Part shown: piece after piece, positions 1-13,407 of the stretch
Numbering within the stretch: the stretch's first letter is position 1
How the letters are laid out: each line of letters begins with the position of its first letter
DNA from: Nemania diffusa
Taxonomy: Eukaryota; Ascomycota; Sordariomycetes; Xylariales; Xylariaceae
Length of the DNA: 64,000 nucleotides
Reading direction: 5' to 3'
NCBI GenBank assembly: GCA_038501195.1
Contig: JBBPUQ010000004.1
Span: 4,292,001 to 4,356,000 of the forward strand
Made by a program: the position numbers and the translations under genes
Notes under the pieces: generated by a model
What the model saw: the letters and a program-made list of their open reading frames with translations, nothing else
Database searches by the model: none
Told to the model about the DNA's origin: nothing

Positions 1-3000
1 TAAAACAGCAATTATTTTTTTTACTATTTATTTAATACTTTTTGTTAAATAGCTTTTAGTTTAACTAAAAATTGTATAAACAAAAAAAACTTTGTAAAAT
101 ATTTATTTCTAAGTTTTGTAACTAATTATATAATTTATTATTAAAAAATAGCTATATAAATTATACAAGTTATTAATTTTTTAAATAAATTATTAACTTA
201 ATTTTTTATTTGTTTATAAATACTTTGTTTGCTATATTTTTTTAGTTATTTTTATTTTATATTTAAATTATTATATAATTTTAAATTTAGTATTTTTAAA
301 TATTTATTTAGATTTATTATTTATAAAGATTGTATAAAATAGAATTATTTCATTAGAAAAATATACAATATTTTAAAAAATTTAGAAAAAAAAACGCAAT
401 TATTTTAGCAAACTATATAACTTTTTATATAACAAAGCTAGATTATTTATTAACATTTATAAATAATTAAATATTTTAAATAACTAATATTATATAGTAT
501 TTTTTTATATTTTAAAAAATTATGTAAAAAATTTTTTTATATATAATATTAAATTAAACAAAACTTAATACAAAATATATTATATAATAAATATATATTT
601 TAATATAAATATAAACTATAGTTAATATTAAACTAATTAAATTACTATTATTTTTGTATAAATAAAACAAAAAAACTTTAAAAAAACTTTATATAAAGTA
701 TTAAAACTAATAATTAATAAGTTATTAAAAATTTAACAAGCTTTAAATATTAGTTATTAAAACAAAGTTTAATTAAATATAACTATTATATAAATATACT
801 GCAGAGTATTTAAATTAGTAATAGTATTAATATTTTAAAAACTAATTTGCGAAGTATTTTTTGCAGACTTTTATATATGCTTTTATATTTTAAACAACAA
901 TTAAGCAGCTATTTTACAAAGTATTTATTTAATAAACAAAAAGTATAATTTTAATTGTATAAAAAATTAAAAATTTAACAAATGTTAAAAAAGTTTATAG
1001 ATTAAATATAACTAGAATAATTATATAAAAAAAAAATACTTTATATATAACAAAAAAAGTTGTTGATTTATTAATTATACTTTATAAAAATACTTTTGTA
1101 TTAAAAACTAATATTTTAATTTGTATAAAATAATTTATAATAAATCATTTATTTCAAACAAGTTTTTTTAATATTTAATAGTAATTAAAAGTTACTTAAA
1201 TTTAAACGAAAAAAAATCTAACAGCAATATTGAATCTACTAAAAAAGCGATGTAATTTTTAATAAATAATATTTATTTTTATTGTATAATTAGCAAAAAT
1301 ATTTAGTTATATAATAAAACTATACTAATTAACTAGTTTATTTTTAGCTTTTAATATTATATAAAGTATTAAAAAAAACTATAAAATATAAAAGCTTTTA
1401 ATTACTTTATAGTAAAAAAAGCACAACTAAAAATTTATTTAAAGTTGAACTTTTATATAAAAATAAACTAAAGCTTTAAAAATATATATATTAAATTTAG
1501 TGTAAATAATATTATTATATTTATAAATACTATATAAATAAAAAATGTATTAAATATTACTATGTATTATATTTTAAATATTTCGACTTTATTTTTATTT
1601 TTGCTAAAAAATGTTAACAAAGTAAGTATATATTTCAATAATACTAAAAATATTATTATATAAAAAAATAAAAACATAATTTTTATTATTTATAAATAAA
1701 AACATTTATTTTTTAATATTAGTTTGTATAAAATTAATATATATTTTATTAAAATTAAGCTATATTAGTTATATTGTTGATTTAAATATTTTTATATAAA
1801 AAAACTATATAAAATATTAATTTAAGTTAGTTATAATATTAATTAATTTATTTTAAAAAAGATTTAAAAGTTTTGTTATTATTGCTAATTATATAACTAA
1901 GCTTTAAAACAATTTAAATTTATAATTAAAAACAATTGTAACTTTAATTATAAAGTAATAATTAATATTATATAAATAAGCAGTAAATAAATATTATATA
2001 TAATTAATATAGCAATATTATTTTAAGCTATAATATTTTTTTATATAATAAATACAAAAAATATATAAAAAGTACTTTATAAATATTAAATCAACATATA
2101 TTAAAGTTTTTTAAACTATATTATATATAATTTAAATATAAATTTTTTGTTTAAAAAGTTTTAAAATTAAGCTAAAATTATAAACATTATTTATTAAAAA
2201 ATGTTTATAAAAGCTTATTAAACTGTTAATAAAATTAAACAAATATATAAACTTTTTTATTATATATATAATATTTTAAAAAATAAAATAAGTTATTATA
2301 TAAAAAATAAAAGAATTTTATAAATAATAGTAAAAGTTTTAAACAATATTATAAGTTTTAATAGTTTTATATTAATATTATTTGTTTTTAGTATTTATTT
2401 ATAAATTAATTAAAATTTTCTTTTATTTTTTAATATTGTATAAAAAATAAAAGCTATTAAAAAAGCTATAAAAATATTTTAAAAAAAACAAGCCAAAGTT
2501 AAAGTTAATTATATAGTTAATTAGCAAAATAGTTTTATTTTATATAAAATATTTATATTATTGCTAAAAAATAAAATATTTATATAGCAAAAAAAACAAA
2601 GTTGAAATAAATTATATAAAATATAAGCTATTAAAAAATTTGACGTTATTATAAGTATAATTAATAAATTTATAAAGTTTTAATATATATAAATTAAGTT
2701 TTATTATTATATAATAAAAAATAAAAAACAAAATAACAAAAATAATATATTATTTGTTTTAATAAATATTATATAAAAAAAAAAAGCTAACTTAAAAAAT
2801 CAATATAGTTTTTGATTTTTTTTATATAATTAAATTCTATATTTTTTAGCTAAAAAAAAAAAAATAAACTACGAGCTAGTTATTAAACTATAAATAAATA
2901 ACATTATTAATATATTTAGATTTTTTTTCGAAAAATTTAATACAATAAAAATTAACGAACTATTTATATAAAAAATATTTAAGTTTATAAAATATAACTC

Positions 3001-3421
3001 TAACAAATATTATAACATTTAAATTTTTAAATCAAAGCTTGTATAAAAAATTAAAAGTAAAACTATTTAACTATATAAAAAGTTTCAATTAATTATACAA
3101 AAATATAATAATTCAAAAAAAAATACTATATTTATATAATTGTTAATAATCCAACGAATAAATCAGCAATTAATTTTAGTTTTTAAATTTACTTTAATTT
3201 GAAACTATAATATAATATATAAACTGCAAAATATTATATAAATATATATATAATTAATTAATAAGCTTATATAAAAAATCTATATATATTTATTTATTAA
3301 ACTTAAAAGTAAATACTTTAAAAAAATTATATTATAAATTATATAACTACTATATAAATTAGCTAAATTAAGCCTATATTAGTTTAAAACATACTACAAA
3401 TATTACTGTTAAAAATTTAAA

Positions 3422-4490
3422 ATAACTATTTTTTTATATAACTTTTATTTACTAGTTATTAATAGCAGTTTTAAAAAATTTAATATTACTAAATTATAAA
3501 CAAACAATACTTTTAATTTTACAACTTTAAAGTTTTTAGCTAAAAAAAAAACTGAACTTTATATAGCAAAATTTAAAACTAAACTTAAATAAATTTTAAA
3601 CAAAAACAATTCAATTAAATTTAACAATATTTAAGTTATATTTATAAATAAATATATTATATTAACTTAAAAAAGTCAAGCTATATAACTAGCAGAAATT
3701 AATTTTTGTATAAAAAACTTCATATAATAATATATTTTTCAATATATTTAAAATATATATATAAGCAATATTTACTAGCTAAAAGTTTTATATAACTTAT
3801 TTACTACTGCTTAAATTATTAACTTTTAAAAAGCTAATATAACTACTTTAAACAAATAAATTAAATAGCAAATTAATAATTACAACTATAAATTAACATT
3901 TATATTTTTCGATTTATATTATATAAAGCTTTTTATTTTTATAAATAGTTCATTTATAAATAATATAAATATAATATTACAAATTAAATTTTTAATTATA
4001 TTAGCTACAAAAATTTATATAAAAAATAATATTAACTTAAAATTTAAAATTTCTAATAACATTATTTATTAAAATTTAAACAAATATAAACAAATAACTA
4101 AAAATATATTAACTAATAAGCTATATAAAATAGTTAATAGATTTAATAATATAATTATTTTTTATACAACTTTTTAAAAAATTTTAAAAATATTAAATAT
4201 ACTGCAAATTTTAACAATTTTATATTCCGATTTAAAGTTACTATATAACTATTTAGTTAAACTTAATACAATATAAAAAAAACAACTTATAATTAATATT
4301 ATATTGCTGCAAAAATTGTATAAAAAAAAAAAAATCTTTAAAATATACTAAATCAACAAAAAAAATAACTTAGCTAATGTATTAACAAATAAAATACCAA
4401 ATTAAACACTAAAAATACTAGTTTTAACTAATAGATTATATATATAAATAAAAGCATATATAGAAAAAAATTAAAAAATATATATATATA
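3422..4490 (+). pseudogene. Copia polyprotein remnant: reverse transcriptase C-terminus and RNase H
   Basis: One reading frame (codons starting at 3,422, 3,551 and 4,253 are in phase) carries recognisable copia blocks without any indel. The catalytic box expected as Q-T-D-D-T reads stop-T-N-N-T at 3,497-3,511. The region corresponding to 'L-x-x-x-N-x-I-K-F-N-G' follows near 3,600-3,650. RNase H follows with the blocks D-S-S-F-x-N-N (about 3,950) and L-V-K-L-G-T-T (4,253 on). The C-terminal ADALT-type box (4,371 on) reads A-N-V-L-T, and a T-N-R-L block lies near 4,430. Each mismatch is a transition of the RIP type: Asp to Asn, Gly to Asn/Lys, Gln and Trp to stop. The element is dead. Confidence 0.78.
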
Positions 4491-4523
4491 AAAAAAACTG
4501 CAACTAAAAAAAAATTTTACAAC

Positions 4524-4788
4524 TGTTGGAATAGCAGTATTAGTTGCAATTAATATATATCTAGATTTTTTTTATATAACTTATTATTTATTTACTAAGT
4601 AGTCGGCTATACTTTATTATATATAACACTAGTAAGCTGTTAGCAAACTTATACAACTTATATATATATATTATATATATAAAGATTTTTTTTTAAATAT
4701 AAAAACAACAATAACATTATATAATTACAATATTATATTCTGTTTTAGCTTTGCTATATATAATCGATTATATAAAGCTAAATCAACA
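4524..4788 (+). repeat. Candidate 3' LTR of the copia-type element
   Basis: Begins TGTTGG just after the RNase H frame and an A-rich stretch that could be the polypurine tract, and ends TCAACA, giving the short inverted ends TGTTG/CAACA usual for LTRs. It keeps a few more G and C than its surroundings. Length is 265 bp. The 3' boundary is inferred only from the terminal inverted motif, because no partner LTR lies in the window. Confidence 0.5.
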
Positions 4789-5030
4789 TTTTTAATATAT
4801 AACTTTTATAATAATTAGTTAGTTAAATTTAAATATTTATATTTAATAATATAATAAACTATTTAAATATTAAATATAATTAATATTACTATTATAATAT
4901 TAAACTTTTAGTTTTATAATTAAATATTAATATATTTTTATATATAATGTTTTAAAAATCTATAGTTAGAAATAATTTTGTTATATTAGTTATTATTATT
5001 ATATATAATTAAAAAAATTTTTTTGTTATA

Positions 5031-5267
5031 TGTTATATAAAGTTTATAAAAAAAACAAAACTTTAAACAAATAAAGCTATATTATATAAAAAATCTATAA
5101 ATAAAAAAAAAAAAAAAAAAGTTAAAAATTCTTTTATATAAAAATTGCTTATATATATATATAAAGCAATTTAAAATAGCAATAAATAAATTATTTATTT
5201 AGTTATATAATAAAGTTATTTATTTATTTAAACAATTAATAGTTTTAATATTAACTAATTTGTAACT
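5031..5267. repeat. Left LTR of the second element
   Basis: Direct repeat of 11,508-11,743. Shared blocks, in order: the TGTTATATAAAGTTTATAAA start, an AAATAAAGCTATATTATATA block, a poly-A run, AATTGCTTATATATATATA, TTATTTATTTAGTTATATA, and AATTAATAGTTTTAATATTA near the end. Differences are mostly transitions. Confidence 0.75.
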
Positions 5268-8200
5268 ATTTTTTTTTTAAAAAAATAGCTTGTTTATAAA
5301 TTATAAAATTTAAATATATAAGCTTTAATTAAGTATTTTTTAATAAAAAAAAAATCGTTTTAAATATTTATTATATTATTAATTACTAAGCTTTTTTTTT
5401 ATTAAGTTATAATATAGCTTTTTTATAATTAATATTACTAAGTTTTAGCAATAATATATTTTAAATATATTTTTTATATATATATTTTTTTTTTTTTATA
5501 TAGCTAGCAAGTTGTTGTTAATATAAAAACTTTTAATAATATTATTTTATATTATTTATAACTATTGATTTAACTTTAAAAGAAGTTTTGTTATATTTAA
5601 ATTATTATTATAAAAATCTTTTAATAATATAAAGTTATTTTTAAAGTTTTTAATATAATATTACTTATTATTAACATTTTATTTTTTTAAATTAATTTAG
5701 TATTATAGCTTTTAATAATATAGTTATATTATATATATTTTTTTTATTTCAAATTTTTTTTTGCTTTTAGATTTAAATATTTTGTTTTTAAAATTATTAG
5801 CTTTTTAGCTTATTAATAAATTATTAAAATATTTTCGCAAATAGTTAATATAATATTAATTTGTTAATTACTATAATAATAAAACTTATAATATAAATAT
5901 ATTATTATTTTTTTTTAATATTTTATATATTTATTATATTATTAAATAATTAAATTTATTTAAAAGTTTATTAATAATTTAAAATTATTGTTTTTTTAAT
6001 ATAAATATATAATTATTTATATTAAAGTTAAAGTTATAATATTTTTAGTTAATTTATTTAGTTATATAGTTTTAAATATATTTTAAATTTTTTTTAATAA
6101 AATTAACAAACTATATAATTTTTTATATTTTATTTTATATATTTGTTTATAATATTTTTTTAGCTATTAGTAAATTTTTTAATTTTTTTTAAGCAGTATA
6201 ATTTTTTTAATTAAAATAAAACAATATAAAAAATTTTATTTTAATTTTATAAAATAACAGTTTTATTAACTTATAAAATAATAAAATTTATATATAATTT
6301 ATTATAAAAATTTATTTAAACTAATTATTTTAATAATAATTAATATAAAACTAAAGTTATTAATTTAAATATTTATTTATAATTTTAATTTATTTAATAA
6401 TTTTATAATAATTTATAAATATTAAAATATATTTAATTTTTATAATTTTATATAGTTTATTTATAAATATAAATATAAACTAAAGTTTTTTATTAAATAT
6501 TATTATAATTAATATTTTAAAAACTTTAAAAGAATTTTTATAATATATTTATATAATATTTTTTATAGTTGCTTTTATAATATAAAATATAATTTATGCT
6601 TTTTTTTTTTAACTAATTTATTATAATTAATATATTATTAAAACTATATTTATTTTTAAATATTTATTTAAAATTAATAACTAAATATTTTTATATATAA
6701 TTTAAAATAAAAAGTAATATAAATTTACTAAATATTTTATTATATAAAATTTTTATAAAATAATATTTTATATAGTTAAAAATATATATATTATAATTAT
6801 TTTTAAAATTAAACTATTAATAATATTTTATAAAAAGTTTATATATATATTTTTTTTTTTAAATATATTATAAATATTTTATTATATATTTTTTAAATAA
6901 ATTAAATATAAAAATATAAAAAATTAAAAATTATAAATTTTTTATTAAAAATAATTAAATTGTTAATTATTTATTATAAGTTATTTTTATTAAAAATATT
7001 TTTTTTATAATATATTTTTATATCAAAGTTTTTTTTATTTTTTTTAAATATTTTTATAATTAATTAAAAATTTAATAAAACTTTTATATTTTTTTATAAT
7101 TTTATAATAAATAGTTTAATTTGTTTAATTATTTATATAAATATATTATATATTAAATTATTTATTAGCTAAAAAATTATTAAATATTTTTATATTTTTT
7201 TTTTTTTTTTTATATAACAAAGTTTTTATATTTTTTTATTAATATATTAATTAATATGTTTTTTTTTTTAAAATAATATATAATATAAAAATTATATTTT
7301 ATAAATAATTTAATTTATTTTATTTATTATAAATTTAAATATTACTTTTAAAAAAAATATTTTAAAATTTAATAATTAGTTATTATTAAAAATAGTTTAA
7401 ATTATTTATTAATTAATTTAAATTGCTATTTTTTAAAAGCTAATAATATTACAAATATTTTTTTATTAAAAATTTTATAATTTAATTTAATATTTTATAA
7501 AGTTTTAAAATAATAAATAACTAAATATTAATTATTATTATATTTTTATAATAATATATTAATTACTATATTATTAAAAATATTTATTTTAATTTTTATA
7601 AATAAATTATATTTATAATATTATAGTATTAAATAAAACATTAGTATTTTTTTTAATTATATAAAAGTTTAATTACATTTTTAAATTTATAAAAAAACTA
7701 TATTTTTTTTAGTTAATTATATTATAAAAATAATAATTTTGTTATTATTTTTAATAAACTTTTTATAAAAATTATAAAATTTTAAAAAAAATTATATTTT
7801 TTTTATAATAATAAAAGCTTTTTAATTTTTTATTATATTTATTTTAACTAAATTAATTTAAATATTATTTATATTAATAATATATTTTAAAAATTTAGTT
7901 TTTATAATATAAAATTTAAATTTTTTTAAATTTATTTAAAACTTTATAGTATATAATTGTTATAATATTATTTATATATATTTTTTGTAATTTTTTATAT
8001 TGTTTAAATAAATAAAAATATTATTTATATATATATTATAAAAATTGTTTAAATAATTAAATAATATATTATTAATATATTTTTAAAATATAACAAGTTT
8101 ATTAATTAAATTAAATAAAAATATTTTATATTTAAAAAATTTATAATATATATAAAAAGTTATTAAATTTTTTTATTTAAGTTTTATATATATTTAATTA

Positions 8201-11200
8201 AATATTTGCTATATATTTAATTTAATAAATATATTAATTTTAAATAGTTATAATAATATTTTTTTAATTAAAAATAAAAAGTATTTATTTTTTTTTTATT
8301 AATTTATTAAGTTTGTAGTAATTTATATAAAATTTTAATTTTTTATTAAACTTTTTTACAAATAATATAAATAATATATAAAAAATATTATTAAATTTAA
8401 TAAATTTTTTATATAAATTATTAATTAAATATTTACAAACTATTTTTAATTTATTTAAAAATATTTTATATAAAAAGTTATATTAAAAATTGTTAAAAGT
8501 TTTATTTTTTACAAACTTGATTTTATAATTTATTTTTAGTTTATAAAATAATAAAATATTAAAATTAACTTTATTAAATATATATAATAAATTATAATAT
8601 TTTTAAAAAATTATTTATAAAGCTTTTTTTTAAAAGTTTTTTTTTTTTTTATTAAAAAAGTCTTTTTTTTTATTTTTAATAAATTTATTAATTTTATAAA
8701 AAATAATAATTTATATTTATTATATAAAATTATTTTAAAAAATTAATATATTAAAAGCAGTTATATTAAAATTAGTTATTTTTATAAATAGTTTAACTTT
8801 ATATTATTTTAGTTTATTTTTTTATATTTTGTAAAATTTTATATTATTTGTTTTTTATTATAATATAATTTTTTTGTTTTTTTTTTTAAACTTTTTTTTT
8901 TTGTTTTTATTAAAAAATAAAAGTTATTATTTAAGTTATATTATATTTTATTTAGTTTTTTTTTAATAAAGTTTAATTATTTAATAATAAAGATTTAAAA
9001 TATTATTTAACTTTTTTTAATATTTTTTTACTATTGCAAATATTTTTGTTTTTTTTTAATAAATTTTATATTTTATTAATTTATATTAGTTTAATATTTT
9101 AAACTTTTAAACTATATTTTTATTTAATTTATATTTAAGTTTTAATTAAAATATTAGTTGAAAAAATAGCTAAATAGAAATATTATTTAATATTTGCAGC
9201 AATTAAAAAATATATTATGTTTTTAAAATTAGAATTTTTTAATAATAATTTTATAAATTTGCAAAAATATTATTATTAAAAATATATTTTTAAAATTTTT
9301 TTTTTATATTTGCAAAAATATTAATAAAGTAGCTTTAATATTTTATTTTTTTTTTTTATTATAACTAAATATAAATTGTAAATAAAATTAAATAATAAAA
9401 AAAAAGTTTAATATTTTTATAATTTTTTCAATAAATAATATATTTATATTTATATATATATTTGCTTTTATATTTTTAAAAAAGTTTTTAATAATTAATA
9501 AAAATTTATTGCTATTTATAGTATATATATATAATAAAAGTTGTTTTTTTAAATATTTATTTATTAAGTTTAATTTATTATTTATAAGATTTTTTTGTAA
9601 TATTTTTTTTAAATAAAAATTTAATTTGCTTAAAGTTATTTTTTTAATATTTTTATTTTTTTAGTTTTTTTTATAATAATATTTTTTAAAACTTTTGCTT
9701 TATTATAAAAACTAATAAATATAACTATAATAGTTTATAAATATACTTTTTTTTTAATACTATTTAAAAAATAATTTTTTAATATATATTTTTTTTATTA
9801 ATAATTAAAATATTTATTTTTTTTAATTAGTTTTAATAATTTAAAACTATTTAAAAAATTATAACTTTTTATAACTAAAGTTTTATTAGTATTATTATTT
9901 ATTTTAATGTTGCTATTTTTATTGTTTTTAACTTTGTTTAAAATATTATTAATATTATTATAAATATTATATAAAATTAACTTAGTTATACTATTAAAAA
10001 AAATTAATTAATTAGTTTTTTATTTAATATTATATTTTTTATTACTTATATATATTTAATAAATTAATTAAATATAAAATTTAATATATTAATTAAATAA
10101 AATATTATTATTAAAATATATAAAAAAAATATTTAATAATTTATTAAATAGTTTGTTTTTAAAATATTTCTTTTATTTTTTTTTTTTAACTTAGTTTTTT
10201 TAATTAAATAAATAAAATCTGTTTTAAAATTGAAAAAAGTAATAAAAATATAATTATTAAAATTAAAAAATTTTTATTTTAATTTAAACTTTTTATTTAT
10301 ATTAATATTTTTATAACTTTTTTTTAAATAGTTAAAAAAAGTTTTAATAATAATTAATTAATTAAAATAACTTTTAATTAAATATAAAAATAAATATTTA
10401 ATAACTTTGTTATTAATATAAACTTTAATATTAGTTATTTTTGTAGTTTTATTAACAAATTAGTTTTTATTAACAATTAATTAACTTTTTATAATATATA
10501 GTTATATTTTAAACTTAATATTATTTTTATTTTTATTATTATAAAAAACAAATATAAATATTTTAATTAATTTATAAAATCTTTTATTTATTTAAATAAA
10601 TTTTAAAATATTATTTCTATAAAAAAATAAATCAATAATATATTAATTAGTTTTATTTAATAATTTTTAAATATAGTTATATTTAATAATAGCTATTTTT
10701 AATTTTTAAAATAAATAATTAATAATTTATTTAAAATAAAAGTTAAAAATAGGTTTTTTTTTATTATTTTTTATTAAACAATTTAGTTATTTTTTTTTAT
10801 TAATTGTAATTTTGCTAAACTTTTTAGTTTAATTAACAAAAGTTTTTATATATTAAATAAATAATATAGCTAAATTATATAAATTTTTAATTTGTTATTA
10901 ATATATTATTATTATTAAAGATTTAGCTTTTATTTTTTAAAACAATATATTAAAATATTTAATTAAATTAGCAAAAGTTTTTTTATTAATTAATTTATTA
11001 AATTTAAACTAGATTTTTTTATTTAATATAATAATAAAAATAAAAAAAAATATAATTTTGTTAAGTTTATATAATTTAATAATATATTTTTTTAATAAAT
11101 AATTTATTTTTTAATAAAAGTTTTTTTAGTTAAAAGTATAATATTTATATATAAAAAAAAAGTTTTAAATTTAATTATAAAAACTTTTTATTAAAATAAT

Positions 11201-11507
11201 TAAAATAATCAATTTATTATTATTTTTAGCTTTTATAGTAACTGAAGTATTTTAGCTAAATTTTTTAAAATATATTTAAACATTAATTTTTATATAAAAA
11301 GTTAAAAAAAGTTGTTTATTATTTATAATTGTAAATAGTTACAATTTATCAAAAGTTAAATTAATTTATTTTTTAGTTTACTGTTTAAAAATAGCACATT
11401 TTTTTAAGTATTAGTGCTATAATAGCAATTTGTTATAATTTAGTTTTTTTTTAAAAAATATTTAAAAGTAGTTTTTATATTTTATAATTTATAAATAATT
11501 TATAAAT

Positions 11508-11743
11508 TGTTATATAAAGTTTATAAAAAAAACAAAGCTTCAAATAAATAAAGCTATATTATATAAAAAATTTATAAATAAAAAAGAAAAAAAAAAATTA
11601 GAAATTTTTTTACGCAAAAATTGCTTATATATATATATAAAACAGTTTAAAGCAGCAGTAAATAAGTTATTTATTTAGTTATATAGTAGAACTATTTATT
11701 TATTTAAGTAATTAATAGTTTTAATATTAATTAACTTATAACT
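11508..11743. repeat. Right LTR of the second element
   Basis: Partner of 5,031-5,267 with the same block order and nearly the same length. It keeps slightly more G and C (for example CGCAAAAATTGC and AGCAGCAGTAAA), so the two LTRs have been mutated to different degrees. Confidence 0.75.
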
Positions 11744-13070
11744 TTATATAACTGTTTTAATATTATAATAATTAAAAATATAAAATATAAAATAAAAAAG
11801 TTTTATTATTTAGTTATTATATAATAAATAGTTTAATATAATTATATATTATTATTTTTAATATTATTTTTTATATTTAAAACTTTATAATATTATAAAG
11901 TATATTTTAATATAATAATTAAGCTTAATTTTTTATTTTAAACTTTGTTGTATAAAAATTATTCGATTTATATAAAACAAAAACTTCAAAGTATAATATA
12001 AAAACTTATTAAGTTTAATTAAGCTTTAAACTAGCTTTGTTTTTACTTTTGCTAATTTGTAATATATTTTACAACTATTAATTAATATTAAATAAGCTAT
12101 ATATATATAATAATATATATAAGTTATATATAAACAAAATATAAAACTAATTATATTATATTTATATTAATAATTAATTTTAAAAAAAGTTTTTTTATAT
12201 AGCTAGAAATTTTATTATAAATAAAATCTCTGCTAATATATAAAATAGGTGCTTGTTTATATAACTATATACTTGTTTATATAACTATAGTATAAATATT
12301 GCACTATATAAACTATAATATATAGTTATAATTAATACTAATATTTTAATATTAATAATTATATAAAAAAAAAAGCTATTATATAAACTTTAATTTTTAT
12401 TTTTTAAAATTTTATATATTTATTAAATTTTTATATAAAATTTTAACTAAAAATTATATATTTTTTATATTAATAAATAATTAATTAACTTTTTTATTAT
12501 ATAAATTTTAATTAATAATTTTTATAATATTAATAAAACTAGTTTTTTTTAATAATAATATCAATTTATATTTATATAAATTTATAAAAATAATTTTTAT
12601 TAAAACTTTATATTATAAAATTTTTTTATATATATTATTTAAAAAATTCGATTATATATTATATAGTTTTATTTTATTTTTTATTTAATTAATATTACTA
12701 TTTTATATTATTATTTAAATAAATATATTTAATTATATAAATAATAATAAAAATTTTAAATTTAATAAAATTATATTAAATAAATTAATTTTTTTAACTT
12801 TATATAAAAAAAAAAAATTAAATTTTTAAAAAAATTGCTTTAAATTAAAATTTAATTAATTAATTAATTAAATTTTAAACTTAAATTTATTATTATAATA
12901 TATAAAAAATATATTAATAGTTTTATTAAATAAATAATTTATAAATATTAAAAATAAAAATTTTATTTTTATATAATTTAATAATTTAAATATAAAATTT
13001 ATTAATATTAAAAATTAAAAGCATTTTATAAATATAATAGCTTTTAAAAATTGATTTTATTGATTATACA
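11744..13070. other. AT-rich remainder of the isochore
   Basis: No frame or repeat class recognised. It holds a 20-bp-period tandem duplication of CTTGTTTATATAACTATA at 12,252-12,269 and 12,272-12,289, and a palindromic TTAATTAATTAATTAA run near 12,850. Probably further degraded repeat DNA. Confidence 0.5.
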
Positions 13071-13100
13071 AAGAAATTCTAAATATAGCGTACAAAATAA

Positions 13101-13125
13101 ATAGCCAAAAGCCAAAAGCCAAAGC
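13101..13125 (+). repeat. Short tandem repeat GCCAAAA x3 at the isochore edge
   Basis: Three near-identical copies of a GCCAAAA unit lie about 30 bases inside the normal-composition DNA. Minor feature. Confidence 0.6.
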
Positions 13126-13407
13126 GTTTGTGCATTTGTCACTAGTGGTCCTAATGGCCCACCGTCACTGGTGCCGAGACTACGAGACGACGTTTCTGCA
13201 TGAGAAGGCAACCTATGTGGCGCAGCGCCACGCCTGCAGCTTTCGTGGCGAAGCCCTACTCACGACTTATCAAAGAGGCTAGACCGAAAGCCTCCCAGCA
13301 CGGCGCCTCCTGTACGCAGTAATCAATGGATTGGGCAAGCTGGCTTACACTTGGATCGTCTTCTCTCCTTTCTTATATCCAATCGCTCACTCGTAACCAA
13401 TTGTTCA

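Larger units (their letters stand above)
1..4788 (+). mobile_element. Degenerate Ty1/copia-type LTR retrotransposon, 5' end outside window
   Basis: The last 1 kb of coding sequence (about 3,420-4,490) matches the reverse transcriptase and RNase H of fungal Ty1/copia elements once C-to-T and G-to-A changes are allowed for. A candidate 3' LTR starts 34 bases later. RT-RNase H immediately before the LTR, with no integrase after it, is the copia gene order and excludes the gypsy order. The + strand is A-rich here, as expected for a retroelement coding strand. No second copy of the LTR start was found upstream, so the 5' LTR, and perhaps gag, lie left of base 1. The part before 3,400 is assigned to this element by continuity only. 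Confidence 0.7.
5031..11743 (-). mobile_element. Second RIP-degraded LTR retroelement, about 6.7 kb, probably minus strand
   Basis: Two direct repeats of about 236 bp (5,031-5,267 and 11,508-11,743) enclose 6.2 kb of extreme AT sequence. Both start TGTTATATAAAGTTTAT and can be followed along their whole length, differing mainly by C/T and G/A. Both copies end AACT. Bases just outside are TTATA on each side, a possible 5-bp target duplication, weak evidence in such AT-rich DNA. The interior is T-rich with G more common than C on the + strand, opposite to the copia element. A poly-A/purine run lies next to the left LTR when read on the minus strand. I could not place any protein domain, so class is unknown. 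Confidence 0.6.
1..13070. other. AT-saturated isochore made of RIP-degraded retroelements
   Basis: Almost every base is A or T, with scattered G and C. No long open frame exists on either strand, and composition changes abruptly at about 13,070 to ordinary mixed sequence. Known biology: Pezizomycotina inactivate repeats by RIP, which turns CpA into TpA and leaves such blocks. The content is not featureless: one Ty1/copia coding region and one pair of LTR-like direct repeats can still be recognised and are listed separately. The block is probably heterochromatic. It could be pericentromeric, subtelomeric or an internal repeat island; the window does not decide. Confidence 0.9.

Noticed and set aside
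1..13070. Mitochondrial DNA insert as source of the AT block
   Set aside because: A copia polyprotein and an LTR pair are readable, and no mitochondrial gene motif was seen.
13152..13290. Short plus-strand frame starting ATGGCCCACC as first exon of the two-TM protein
   Set aside because: No suitable donor that would join the acceptor at 13,419 in frame could be identified.
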